64,000 nt of DNA from Sapria himalayana (lineage: Eukaryota > Streptophyta > Magnoliopsida > Malpighiales > Rafflesiaceae), in assembly GCA_029783825.1 (NCBI GenBank), contig JAREIK010011385.1:48675-112674 (forward strand), read 5' to 3'. This document shows, one piece after another, positions 23,301-35,330 of the stretch. Under the pieces are notes generated by a model, which was not told the origin of the DNA, made no database searches, and was given only the letters and a program-made list of their open reading frames with translations. Position numbers and translations under genes: made by a program. The stretch's first letter is position 1, and every line of letters begins with the position of its first letter.

Positions 23301-25603
23301 TTCCAATTATTATAATTATTATATTAATTATTATTATTATTATTATTCTTATTCTATTTATTCTTCTTATTCTTATTATTATTAGTATTCTTATTATTCT
23401 ACTTATTATTATTATTCTTCTTATTCTTCTTAATAAACTTATTTTTATTATTCTTATTATTCATCTTATTTTTCTTATTCTTCTTATTCTTCTTTTCGTT
23501 TAATTATTCTAATACTTTTTATTACTCATTTTCTTTTTATTCTTTTTATTCTTTTTATTCTTTTTATTCTCATTATTCTTCTTATTTTTCTTATTCTTCA
23601 TATTTTTTTATTCTTCTTATTCTTTTTATTCTTCTTATTCATATTTTCTTATTCTTCTTATTCTCCTTATTCTTCTTATTTTTCTTATTCTTATTATTAA
23701 ACTTATTTTTCTTATCCTTCTTATTCTTTTTATTCTTCTTATTGTACTTATTCTTCTTATTCTTTTTTATTCTTTTTATTCTTCTTATTCTTCTTATTCC
23801 TCTTATTCTTCATTTTTTATTATTATTCTTATTCTTTATTTCTTATTAATTATCTTTTTCTACTTATTCATCTTATTCTTCTTATTCTTTTTATTCTTCT
23901 TAATGTTTTTATTCTTTGTATTCTTCTTTTTATTCTATTCTACACATTCTTTTTAATATTCTTATTCTTATTAATCTTATTATTCTTTTTCTCTTCTTAT
24001 TCATCTTATTCTTCTTATTCTTCTTATTATTTTTTTTTCTCCTTATTCTTTTTTATTTTTTATTCTTATTCTTTTATTATTATTCTTTTTATTCATTTGT
24101 TTCTTCTATTTATTATTATTATTATTATTATTATTCTTATTGTTCTTTTACCTGTTATTCATATTATTCTTATTATTATTCTTATTCTTATCTTTTTTTC
24201 ATTTGTATTCTTCTTATCCTTATTTTTTTTATTATTCTTCTTTTTTCGTATTTTTCTTATTTTTATTATTTATTCTTATTCTTATTATTATTATTTTTCT
24301 TCTTATTCTTTATATTCTTATTATTCTTCTTTTTTTCTTATTCTTATTATTCTTCTTTTTATCTTATTCTTATTATTCTTCTTTTTTTCTTATTCTTTTT
24401 ATTCTTTTTATTCATCTTATTCTTATTATTCCTCTTATTCTTCTTATTATTTTTATTCTTATTATTCTTTTTATTCTTCATATTCTTCTTAATATTCTTA
24501 TTCTTTTTATTCTTCTTATTCTTCTTATACTTCTTATTTTTCTTATTCTTCTTATTCTTCTTATTCTTATTTTCATTTTTTTTCTACTTTTTCTTTTTAT
24601 TATTCTTATTTATCTAATTCTTTTTATTATACTTATTCTTCTTATTCTTATTCTTATTCTTACTAATTTTTTTCATATTTTTCTTATTCTTATTATTCCT
24701 CTTATCCTTTATTTCTTCTTATTCTTCTTTTTCTTCGTATTCTTATTATTCTTCATTTTTTTCTTATTTATCTTATGCTTCTTATTCTAATTATTCTTTT
24801 TATTCTTATTATTCTTATTTTTCTCTTTATTTTTCTTATTCTTCTTTTTCTTGTTTTTTAATATTCTTCGTATTCTTCTTAATCTTTTTTTTTTTCTTCT
24901 TCTTTTTATTCGTGGTATTCTTTTTATTTTTCTTATAAATCTTATTATTAGGCTTATTCTTCTTATTCATCTTATTCTTATTTTTTAAATTTTTCTTATT
25001 CTTTTTATTCTTATTCTTCTTATTATTTTATTCTTCTTATTCGTCTTATTCATTTTTTCTTCTTTTTTTTCTTTTTTTTCTTTTTCTTCTTTTTCTTCTT
25101 TTTCTTATTCGTCTTCTATTCTTCTTATTACTTTTTTTTCTTATTCTTCTTATTATTCTTTTTCTTCTTATTCTTTTTTTTCTTCTTATTCTTATTATTC
25201 TTCTCATTCTTCTTATTCTTCTATTTACTCTAATTCTTATTATTCTTATTATTCTTCTTATTCTTCGTATTCTTCTTATTATACTTATTCTTCTTATTTT
25301 ACTTATTCTTATTATTCTTCTTATTGTTCTTATTCATCTTATTTTTTTAATCTTCTTATTTATCTTATTTTTCTTATTTTTATTCTTCATTCTTTGTCTA
25401 CTTTTCTTTTAATTCTTCTAATACTTCTTATTCTTCTTTTTCATATTTTTATTATTCTTCGTTTTCTTTTATTATTCTTATCCCTTTAATTCTTCTAATT
25501 CTTCTAATTCTTCTAATTCTTTTTATTCTTCTCATTCTTCTCATTCTTCTTATTATTTGTATTCTTCTAAATCTTCCTATTCTTTTTATTCTTCTTATTC
25601 ATC
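20376..25603 (-). repeat. 5.2-kb TTCTTA satellite between LINE C 5' edge and LINE D tail
   Basis: This is a continuous pyrimidine-rich array on the plus strand with TTCTTCTTA units. The cleanest runs are at about 21640-21760, and (TTA)n runs lie at about 22865-22898 and 24105-24137. Sub-blocks recur elsewhere: TTTAATTATTCTAATACTT at about 23498-23516 also occurs near 28404, and TTATTCTTGGTATT near 23001 recurs at the window's right end. Orientation matches the minus-strand LINE D, whose 3' end lies at its right edge. Confidence 0.93.
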
Positions 25604-26626
25604 TTTTTTTTAAGTTTGTTTTTATTATTATTATCACCCTCTCTTTTGGCGACGGAATACCATTTTTACAAACTATTTCTACCCTTAACCTTTTTACACC
25701 CATCTAACACCTTAATCCTAGAATTATTCAAATTAACACTAAACTTGATTATATATTAGACATAGGCCTTATTTAATTCCCAAATATGCCTTGGAGCTTC
25801 AGGCTTTTATTTGAGCTTTACCCTAGATTTGGGTACTCTTCCGTGGGCTTCTTAAATTCCAGCCTTATTCCATGCTTTTCCGTCTCTTTGGACGTGTTTC
25901 TTAAAATCCAGCTTTATAATTTTGAGCACTCTTTGGTCGTGTTTCTACCCATTCGAAAACCCTGCTCACTTTACTTATGCATCAATCTTTGCCATGATAC
26001 GAGTTTCTGTTCTCTTTCGCCCTTCTTTCCGAGCAGACGAGTAAATAGGCCGTGCTTATAGAAGCATTACCATACAAACTCCCGCAAGAAATTCATTACA
26101 GACTCCCATAAAAACCAGACTCATTACCATATAGACACGAACTTACCATAGACTACTCATTACAAGAGAAACACTTATTACCGTATAGACACTTATTACC
26201 ATCCAGAAACCTTACCCACTTCCGTAGAAGCTAGCATACTAGGAATCCTTATTCAATTGGTTTCCTTCTTTCTTCACTTAGATTTATCTCTTTGACTTCA
26301 TAAACAAACTAAATACATCATGTATAAACCATAACAGACATATTTATTCATTTGGTGCTTCACTCCACCATCTGCTCAAGCTCCAACTGCACAGAGAAGT
26401 TAAAATCCAACATATATAAACCATAAACCATATACCTTATTACCTTTTATATTCCCCACAGAACCAAGGATAATTTCCTTCTCTGTCAATTGTTAGTTAA
26501 ACTTAATAAAATGGCATAGTTATTTATCCATTAGTTACTTCCACCTGAAATGAAAATCAAATCAAGCCTACAAACAACATTATAAAAACTAACCTCTAAT
26601 ATTCTTCTTAAGTTTCGACCTTTAAG
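25604..26626 (-). other. LINE D 3' UTR
   Basis: This noncoding stretch of about 1.0 kb is similar in length to that of LINE A. The open frame at 25786-26061 runs antisense to the element and shows no recognisable domain. The terminal TTTGTAAAAATGG and CCAAAAGAGAGGG blocks are conserved. Confidence 0.8.
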
Positions 26627-27255
26627 CTAGGATTTTTGAATCCTAATATATGGAAATTCAGCTTTATCTAGTTCTATTAGACATTTTACTTTTACAGGGA
26701 TCTCATCCCCTTCAAATTCTTGCATTCATTTTTTCATCCCTTCCTCGGCTAGTTTATCTGCCACCACATTGGCCTCTATATATATATATGCCTAATCTCT
26801 CCTTTTAATTCACTTAAAATATTTTTAATATCATCAATTTCTTTTTCAAACAGCCATAATTGCAACTTATTTTGAACAAGCTGAACCAATATTATCGAGT
26901 CAACTTGTACTTGAATATTTGCATAATTAATTTTTTTGCAAATTCTTAAGCCACTATGCAGGGAAATTATCTCTGCATGTAGCACCGATGAAGCAGTACT
27001 CGATAATGTAAAAGCTTTTAATACTTTTCCCTCCTCATTTATTATAACTCCTCCACCTGCTTCCCCCATTTCTCTTTTAAAGCTTCCATCTGTATTAAGC
27101 ATTAGGCTTCGTGGTGAGGGTTTGTTCCAGCTAACTTTTTTGATGACTGGCATTTTCCTCGCTAATGTTGTTAGATTCCAAGCTCTTCTTCTATCTTCAT
27201 CCATGCTCATTCTTCTCACTTTTATTGGCTTACAGGGAGTAATAAAAGCATACAA
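26627..27255 (-). pseudogene. LINE D ORF2 fragment: RNase H domain
   Basis: This is the RNase H type I domain at the C-terminus of plant LINE ORF2; it would remove RNA from the RNA:DNA hybrid. NTDGSF, HAEIIS and QVDSIIL supply the three acidic residues, all present here. The segment ends with ADKLAEEG, a UAA inside the tail, and FPYIRIQKS. A TATATATATA run at about 26778-26789 adds extra Ile/Tyr codons before EANVVADKLA, a small slippage expansion. The upstream zf-RVT and reverse transcriptase are missing, so this cannot act alone. Confidence 0.88.
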
Positions 27256-27365
27256 AAAAATATGAATAAGAAGAATAAGAATATTAAGAAGACTAAGAAG
27301 AATAAGAAGAATAAGATGAATAAGAAGAATATGGTGAATATGCTGAATAAGAAGAAAATAAAAGC
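27256..27365 (+). repeat. Short AAGAAT satellite, inverted with respect to its neighbours
   Basis: About 110 bases of AATAAGAAG repeats on the plus strand lie between the LINE D 5' break and a hairpin centre. This is the only place to the right of 8093 where the satellite runs in this direction. Confidence 0.9.
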
Positions 27366-27402
27366 TTTTTTTGCTTTTTTTGCTTTTATTTTCTTCTTAT
27401 TC
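27345..27402. repeat. Perfect 21-bp hairpin at satellite strand flip
   Basis: Arms 27345-27365 and 27382-27402 are exact reverse complements. The 16-base loop is T-rich and itself holds copies of GCTTTTTT. The satellite changes strand exactly here. Confidence 0.95.
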
Positions 27403-29621
27403 ATCTTATTCATCTTATTCATCTTATTCATCTTATTCTTCTTATTCTTCTTATTCTTCTTATTCTTCTTATTCGTCTTATTCTTCTTATTCGTCTTATT
27501 CTTCTTATTCTTCTTATTCTTCTTATTCTTCTTATTCTTCTTATTCTTCTTATTCTTCTTATTCTTCTTATTCTTCTTATTCTTCTTATTCTTCTTATTC
27601 TTCGTAGTCTTCTTATTCTTCTTATTCATATTTTTTTGTATTCTTCTTTTTCTTATTTTTAATCTTATTTTTCTTATTTTCTTAATCTTTTCATTCTTTT
27701 TATTCTACTTATTCTACTTATTCTTCTTTTTCTTATTATTCTTATTATTTTTCATATTCTTCATATTCTTCTTTGTTTTCTTTTTTATTTTTCTTCTTAT
27801 TCTTCTTATTCTTCTTATTCTTATTATTCTTCCTCTTCTTCTTATTCTTTTTATTATTCTTATATTTTTTTATTCTTCGTATTCTTCTTATACTTCTTAT
27901 TCTTCTCATTCTTATTGTTATTTTTCGTATTGTTATTATTCTTATCAATCTTTTATTTTTGTGATTCATCTTATTTGTTTAATTTTTTTTTAATTTTCTT
28001 ATTCTACTTATTCTTATTCTTCTTATTCATTTATTCTTCTTATTTTTCTTAATCATTTTTTCTTCTTTTTATTCTTATTCTTCTTATTCTTCTATTATTC
28101 TTATTATTCTTCTCTACTTTTTCTTCTTATTCTTTTTCTTCTTTTTCTTCTTATTCTTCTTATTCTTCATTTTCTTCTTATTCTTTTTATTCTTCTTATT
28201 CTTCTTATTATTCTAATTATTCTAATTCTTCTTATTCTTATTATTGGTCTTATTCTTCTTATTTTTATTATTCTTCTTATTTTTCTTATTTTTCTTATTT
28301 TTCTTATTCTTCTTATTCTATTAATTCTTCTTATTCATCTTATTTTTCTTATTCTTATTATTAATCTTATTTTCCTTATTCTTCTTATTCTTCTTTTCAT
28401 TTAATTATTCTAATACTTCTTATTCTTATTATTATTCTTTTTATTCTTATTCTTATTCTTCTTTATTCTTCTTATTATTTCTATTCTTTTTATTCTTCTT
28501 ATTTCTTTTTATTCAATTTATTTTTTTTTCATATTATTCTTCTTATTCTTCTTATCCTTATTATTCTTCTTATTCTTATTATTATTCTTTTCTAGTTATT
28601 CTTATTATTCTTTTTATTATTCTTATTCTTTTTATTCTTCATATTCTTTTATTCTTCTTATTATTCTTATTCTTCATTTTCTTATTATTCTTTTTACTCT
28701 TATTATTCTTCTTATTCTTCTTATTCTTCTTATTATTCTTATAATTCTTATTATTCTTATTATTCTTATTCTTTTTATTTTTCTTATTCTTTTTATTCTT
28801 TTTATTCTTCTTATTCTTCTTATTCTTCTTATTCCTCTTATTCTTCATTTCTTCTTATTCTTCTTATTATTTTTATGCTTCATATTCTTCATATTCTTTA
28901 TTTCATATTATTCTTGTTATTCTTCTTATTCATCTTATCCTTCTTATTCTTTTTATCCCTTTTAATCTTTTTTTTCATTGTTTTCTTCTATTTCTTTTTA
29001 TTTTTCTTATTCTTATTAATCTTATTATTCTACTTATTCTTCTTTTTCATCTTATTCTTTCTTATTCTTCTTATTCTTATTATTTTTTCTTATTCTTATT
29101 TTCTTCTTATTCTTTTTATTCTTCTATTTCTTTTTATTTTTCTTATTCTTCCTATTGTTCTTTTCTTTTAATTTTACTTATATCTATTATTCATCCTATT
29201 CTTATTATTTTTGTTATTCTTTTTAATTATTTTATTCTTCTTACTCTTCTTATTCTTCTTTATCAACTTATTCTTCTGATTCTTTTTATTCTTCTTATTT
29301 ATCTTTTTCTTCTTAATCTTCTTAATCTTCTTAATCTTCTTATTCTTCTTATTCTTCATATTCTTCTTATTTTTCTTATATTTTTTATTTTTCTTATTAT
29401 TCTTATTCTTTTATTTTTTTTATTTTCCTTATTCTACTTATTCTTTTTTTTCCCTCTATCCGTGTTATTCTTCTTATTCTTATTATTCTTATTATTCTTA
29501 TTATCTTATCATTTTTATTCTTCTTAATCTTATTATTCTTATTATTATTCTTATTCTTCTTATTTTTATTATTCTTCTTATTCTTTTTTTTCTTCAAATT
29601 CTTCTTATTATTCTTATTCTT
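27382..29621 (-). repeat. 2.2-kb TTCTTA satellite on the 3' side of LINE E
   Basis: The array starts with the purest stretch in the window: from about 27430 to 27605 almost every unit is TTCTTCTTA, with rare TTCGTC variants. The rest is degenerate. A block at about 28040-28450 resembles 23120-23540 in the preceding array. It ends at about 29621 inside the LINE E 3' UTR. Confidence 0.93.
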
Positions 29622-30156
29622 TGCAATCTTCAAATCTGTTTTTGCCTTTTCTAGGTTCAAATCTTCATTAATGATAGAATGTTATCTTCAAGGTTGGCAT
29701 TTGCTTTTAGCTTTTGCCCTGTTGTTCTGCTATTCATGGGAGATGAGAAAAAGCTTATATATTTGTTGTTTTCTTTAACTGTACTGTGCCTCTATTGTAC
29801 CTATTTGACTTTCTGAAACTGGGTGTTTGCTATCTGAAAAAACCAAAAACATCATCCACACTATACAATCCTAACTCACCTGATAGTTACCTTCCTAGTT
29901 CATCTGCAAAACCATCCAAGAATGCACAAAATATTTCTTTTTCTTACTTGTGAAAGTTTTGGTATGTTGCAAACATATATTGTATTTTTTTTATATTTCA
30001 ACTCGCCATGTACTTTTCAAAAATAGAATACTATGTAGTAGCCTTGTGACAGAATTCCTTTGTGCATATTTCCTACCTTAAACTGATAACACAGAGGAAG
30101 CATAAAATTGTAAACTACAAGCATGCTTTTCATGGTTAAATTTCATTGCTACTCTT
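29622..30156 (-). other. LINE E shortened 3' UTR
   Basis: About 535 bases of noncoding sequence, against roughly 1.0-1.5 kb in A, C, D and F. The distal part with the conserved 3' end is missing. No gene is seen. Confidence 0.7.
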
Positions 30157-33100
30157 CTAACCACTTCTATAATTTGGAAAGCCTATTTCTTCTAGTCTGA
30201 GCAAGCCTTTATATTTCGTAGAGATGTTTATTTTTCTGTAATCTTGATTACCTTTTTAATATTGTTTTTTGCTAATTTATCTGCGACTAGATTGGACTCC
30301 CTTAATATATGTATTATTTTGCAATTTAATTCAGAAACCAGATGTATAATATCTTCTATCTCATTTTAATATTTCCATAGATATTTGTTTCCTTTAATTA
30401 AATTTACTAATGTTAAGGAGTCCATTTGGACTTGAATATTTTTTACATTGTTGCCTTTACATAGTCATAAACCTATACAGAGAGCCTGAATTTTTGACTC
30501 AAATGGTGTATTCGCTTTGATTATTCTAGTGAAAGCAAATAGGACCTTCCCTACGGAGTCCCTTAATAATCGTCTTCCGCCTGCTACCCCCATATCTTTT
30601 TTAAAACTACCATCTGTATTAAGTGCCATGTAGCCTTTTGGAGGTTTATTCCAACATATCCTACTAAAATTTGTCAGCTTGTCTTTTTTATAACTTAGTT
30701 GCAATGTGGCTATGTAATCTATATTTTCATCATGTTTAATATTTTTTAGTGAATAGGCTTCTGAAATTGTTTTTAATTCTCTTTTGATTTTTCTTACTAT
30801 ATCATTAATTTTCATTTCTATACATGCATATCTATTCTTGTTTCTGGCTTTCCATATATTCTAGATAATTAGTGGAGGTATATTCTTCAAAAGCCAGCTA
30901 TGAGTAGAATTATTGTAAGGCTTTAATTCCCAGCATTGTAGTCTTTTTTTGATGGATATCCTTCTATATTTGATCCCCATTTCATTACCGAGATTTTCCC
31001 ATATCCTTGTTGCTATGTCTCCTTGGGAGAATAAATGTTCTAATATTTCTATGTTTTCTTTATAGCATTCACATCTAGATGCTAATTTTATGTCTTTTCT
31101 TTGAAAATATTGTCCAATGGAATTATGTCATATAAAACTTTCTATAGGAATAAACATGTTTTAGGCGAGTTATTGTTGTTCCAGCACCATTTAAATATCT
31201 CTTGATGTGGTTTTTTCTTTCGAATTAAAATTTTGATAGATTTTAAAGTGAATGCACCTTCTTCGGTTAATTTCTATTTCCATCCATGTTTTGTTAAAAT
31301 TGTATTTTTATCTATGATATCTCTTTGTTTTATTGTTTGTTTCCATATCCGTGAGCTATTTTTAATTTTTTTTGTCCTTATTAGTATCATTGTTTATAAA
31401 ATCTTTTGCTCTCATATATTTGGCCTATAAACTTTTATTTTTTTTCACACCCCACTATCTCTTGCAAGCCCATGTCTCTGCTATTTCTATCAAGCAAGAA
31501 AAGCCTAGGCCAGCTTCCTCTTTTGGGTAACATTAGAACTCTCATTCAACCCAATTCAATTTGTGTTTTTATCTTTTTTCCCCCAAAGAAAATTAGCAAA
31601 TTCTTTTTCCAATTTTTTAATTATGTTTTTAGGTGGTATAATTATCTTAAGGTTATGAATTACCATGCTTTGAAAAATATGATTAAATAGTGTGATTTTT
31701 CTAGTCATATTTAGCATATCTATTTTCCATCCAGTGATTTTCTATCTAATCTTAACTAGCATTAAATCCAAATATTTTATAAGTGTTCGTCCCTCATATA
31801 AAGGGTGACCAAGATAAGTGATTGCTCCTGTTACTTGGTAAAAACATGTAGCATTTTACAATTTGAGAGCTAGATTGAAGGGGGCTTTTTTAAAAACCAT
31901 GAATTGACATTTATTTCTATTTAGTATTAGACCCATTTCCTCTTCTATGTTTTGGAAAAGTTTCATTAGATTAAATATAGATTTTTTATTTCCATTAGTA
32001 AAAATAATTATATCGTTTGCATATGCTAGACAATCTACATGCGATGAATCTTTAAAATGTTTACACGAGTGGATAGCTCCTTTTCTTGTTTAATGTTTTA
32101 AATTAATCAAAAATAATTCCAAATAAATATTAAAAAGAGGAGAAAAAGGGTCTTCTTGTCTTAGTCCCCGAGTGGGTTTAAAGTATTCCCCTTTTTCCCC
32201 ATTAATGATAATTTTAAACCATGTACTTGAACTACATCTAAAGATTAAATCAATCCAACCTTTTGCAAATCCCATTTTTCTCATTACAAAACATAACAAT
32301 TTTCAGTCTACTCTATCGAAAGCTTTCGACAAATCTAATTTAAAAACTACATTATGTCTCCTAGTTTTAGTGGATGTTTCACTCATTATCTCTTTCGCTA
32401 AGAAAATATTATCCGTGATAAGCCTATCCATCATGAATCCTATCTGCTCCTTAGAAATAATCTTTGGGAGAATAAGGCTTAGTCTATTTTGCATTAGTTT
32501 GGCTAAGATTTTATATGTTGTACTACATAAGCTAATTGGGTGAAAATCATCACCATTTTGAGGGTTATCATTTTTTGGAATTAAAACTATATGAGTAAGA
32601 GCCCATTTTTTATTTAATTCAGCTCCACAAAAAAATTAATGTATGGCTTGAATAAAAACTATTTTATTATGTCCCAGCAGGCTTGAAAAAACACATTGTT
32701 CTAGCCATCAGGACCTGCAGCATTGTTTTTATCTTATTCATTAACATTTTTATTTATGTTTTGTAAGAGATTAAACTTTGTCTATTCATTGTTTTTGCAT
32801 AATAATGCTTTGAGAGTTCACCTTAAGATTTCTTTTATGTCTTTCTTATTTTCTACTCATAATCCTTGAAAAAATTTTGTATTTAAATCTCCCTCTTTTA
32901 ACCATTTTATATTTGATATTTGTTTCCAAAAAACTTTCTCCATGTGCAATTTTAATTTGAGTTCAGCTTGAACTTTATGAAGGGCCTTAAGACTATTTTT
33001 GTTATTAATTTTTTCATGTTCTTTTTCTAGTTCATTTATATTTTGTTCCATTTCTAAAATAGTTTTTTTAATATTTCCAAATTTATTTTTGTTCCAATCT

Positions 33101-33940
33101 AATAAGCATGTTCTTAATCTAAATAGTTTACCTGTAAAGGTATGAGCAAGATTACCTATGATCGGAAACTTCTAAGAATTATTAACCACGTCCAGGAAGT
33201 CCTCATGTAAGCACCATATATTTTGAAAATTAAATGATGTTCTACTCACTTCTTTTTTTGGGGAGTAAAAAGCAGTCGGTTATGATATGAGCAGGTCTTG
33301 TTTAAGTGTTTTATGTCTATATTTCCAAAAGTGTCCAGCCATCTTGAATTAAACAGAATCCTATCAAGTCTTGACCAGATGGCACATTTCTTTTTATGGT
33401 TGTTTTTCCATGTATATTTTGATTCTATAAAATTTGCCTCTATTAGATTTGTTTTATTTATTACTTTATTAAATTGGTCACTCACTTTTGTGCTTATTGG
33501 CCTGCCTACTTATTTCTCCGATGAGTTTCTTATGGTGTTAGAGTCTCTTCCAATTATCCATGGTAAATTTATATTAGCTATATCCTTCATGATATGCCAT
33601 AAATCTTTGTTTTGTTTTTCTAGAATTATTAGCATAAACTATAGAAATAATGCCTTCTGTGTCTTTTTCCTAAAATGAGGTTAATAATTTGTTCATCTTC
33701 TTTTATTTTGGTTATATCCAAGTTATTCCACATTACCCAAATTCTACTATTTTTATTGGAGGTGGAATTTTTATATCTTAACTTATTTTTGAATCTTTCT
33801 AATTGGTCTATTCCCATGATTGTTTCAGCTATCATTAGTAATGAATTTTTATGCATTTTAACCATTTTTAATTAATCTATTTTGTGAAGAGGTGTTAGCT
33901 ATACCCTGAATGTTCCAGTAAAATTATTTTTGAATTATTA
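30157..33940 (-). pseudogene. LINE E ORF2, decayed
   Basis: The FYWNIQGIAN start motif is at about 33895-33925, but the initiator ATG is not preserved. Endonuclease pieces include KYTWKNNHKK and IWSRLDRILFN (about 33340-33420). Reverse transcriptase has RPISLC-type sequence near 32530, LDLSKAFDRVD (about 32303-32340), TRGLRQEDPFSPLFN (about 32130-32175, where GDP is usual) and YAND at about 32015-32030. zf-RVT sequence lies at about 31020-31110. RNase H has NTDGSF and MDSLTL, but the expected Glu in the SEI/AEI position is Lys (ESKIQA). The end is at 30157 after GFPNYRSG. Frameshifts and stops are frequent. Confidence 0.9.
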
Positions 33941-35265
33941 AAAGATTTTGATTGTGCTCTCATTTTATTTTATTTGTTCGTTAGTTTTGTTAAATGTTTA
34001 TTGTATTTCTTATTTTCTTTATGTGAGTGGGATGAGTTTTAACTAATTTCCCAATTTTATCAAAATTTTCCATTTGAATGTTTATGATTTTTAAACTTTC
34101 TAATGCCTTGTCTCTTTTTTCTATTTTCCATCTTCTTTTCTCAATATCTTTATCATCTATATAATTCACCTTGTAATTTTTTGTTTTAGTCTACATAGCA
34201 TTACAACTTTTAATTGATTAAGAATCTAAATCAAATTTTGAACCAGTGAACCAACCTTCTGTGTTTTGTTTTTGTTTTATGTTTATTTTATGTTTTCTAG
34301 TTCTGATTATCTTAATCCATTATTTTACCCTTCATGATTCTAATTCTATCCTATTTTGTTATATTTCCATCTTGAACAAAGAGATTTTGAAGGTTTCTAT
34401 TACACCCCCTGGGGATTCTATTATATGTATAGGGTGTACATCATCTTCATTGGACACATCCTGTATACTTTCTTCATTGGACACATCCTGAACAAATAGA
34501 TTTTCTATCTTGTTTTATGGAATGTACAATGCAACTCTCTTTTATGATTTTCTTTCTTTTCTCAATAGTTTGGCAATGCTTCAGAAGTTATAGGTTGCCA
34601 AATTCTTGAAATTCATTATGCCTAATCCATATCATTTGCAGTAAGGGGTATTAGATATTAACCTCTATATAGACTTGTGCAACACATGGTCTGGAGAGGT
34701 TGGCAGTAGCACCATCCATCAATAGAGGTTTGCCAATAAGATTAGAGATGGAGTAGAGTTAGGATTTACCGAAAAGATGCATAGACAGTGAGGGTAGAAG
34801 AAACCATACCGTAGTAAGTGGATTTTCTTCATTCATATTAAAGTTTGCTGACCATTTGAATGTCATCTTAGGATAAACTCTGACATTCCGGTTATCCTTT
34901 AGCCATAGTCAAAAGAAAATCTTCCTTTGTGAAAAGCTGCACCATGACGTGCTTATTGTCTATCGTGCCGACTTTTATCAAGCCTTTGAGCTTGAGTGAG
35001 GAGAAGAATTCTCTTATAACATTAATGGGAGGGTGGTCGTGAGAAAATTTTTTAATAAGGAAGAATATGTGAGCTTCCAAGAGAGCCTCAATATATTCGT
35101 GAAAAAAATATATTCCGGGTTCTCAGTTTTTTTATGTTGGATGTTTATTCGGGGTCTTGGATGTATAATGAATGTTAGAAAAAGATTTCTTATGGGCAAG
35201 ATAATCTATTTCCTCTATTTTGAGCTTGAATTCACCCCTTTCTTCACCATAATGGAGATCACTCT
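33941..35265 (-). pseudogene. LINE E ORF1 (DUF4283-type), decayed
   Basis: The DUF4283 start is readable at 34892-35080: FLIKKFSHDHPPINVIREFF, then LKGLIKVGTIDNKHVMVQLF. The GKPLLMDGATANLSRPCVAQVYIEVN block follows at about 34665-34750 in another frame. The C-terminal basic tail (KKYNKHLTKL) is near 34000. No intact CCHC knuckle is seen. In-frame stops break the DUF4283 segment. Confidence 0.8.
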
Positions 35266-35330
35266 CTCTAGATTTCAAATTTTCTCTCTCTAAAAATGAG
35301 AGCTCTTCTTCTTCTTGATCAGTTGAATTT

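Larger units (their letters stand above)
25604..27255 (-). mobile_element. LINE D: 3' part of an L1-type LINE
   Basis: Only the RNase H domain and the 3' UTR remain (1.65 kb), as expected for a 5'-truncated LINE insertion. The 3' end has the family signature (CCAAAAGAGAGGGTGATAAT near 25640) and runs into satellite on the left. The 5' break at about 27255 joins a short satellite in the opposite strand. Confidence 0.9.
29622..35330 (-). mobile_element. LINE E: near full-length L1-type LINE, 3' UTR shortened
   Basis: This minus-strand copy has a 5' UTR, ORF1, ORF2 and about half of the usual 3' UTR. It lacks the family 3' signature: satellite begins after TTGAAGATTGCAAAGAATAAG at about 29618-29640. 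The 5' edge near 35270-35330 has the CTAGAGAGAG and AGAGAGAGAAAATTT blocks shared with LINE B. By RNase H and endonuclease sequence it is nearest to LINE C. Confidence 0.9.

Noticed and set aside
20376..25603. CRISPR array or telomeric repeat
   Set aside because: There are no fixed-length spacers between conserved repeats, and the unit TTCTTCTTA is not the plant telomere repeat TTTAGGG. The array is a degenerate satellite.
25786..26061. 91-residue plus-strand frame as a small gene
   Set aside because: It lies antisense within the LINE D 3' UTR and shows no domain or support beyond length.
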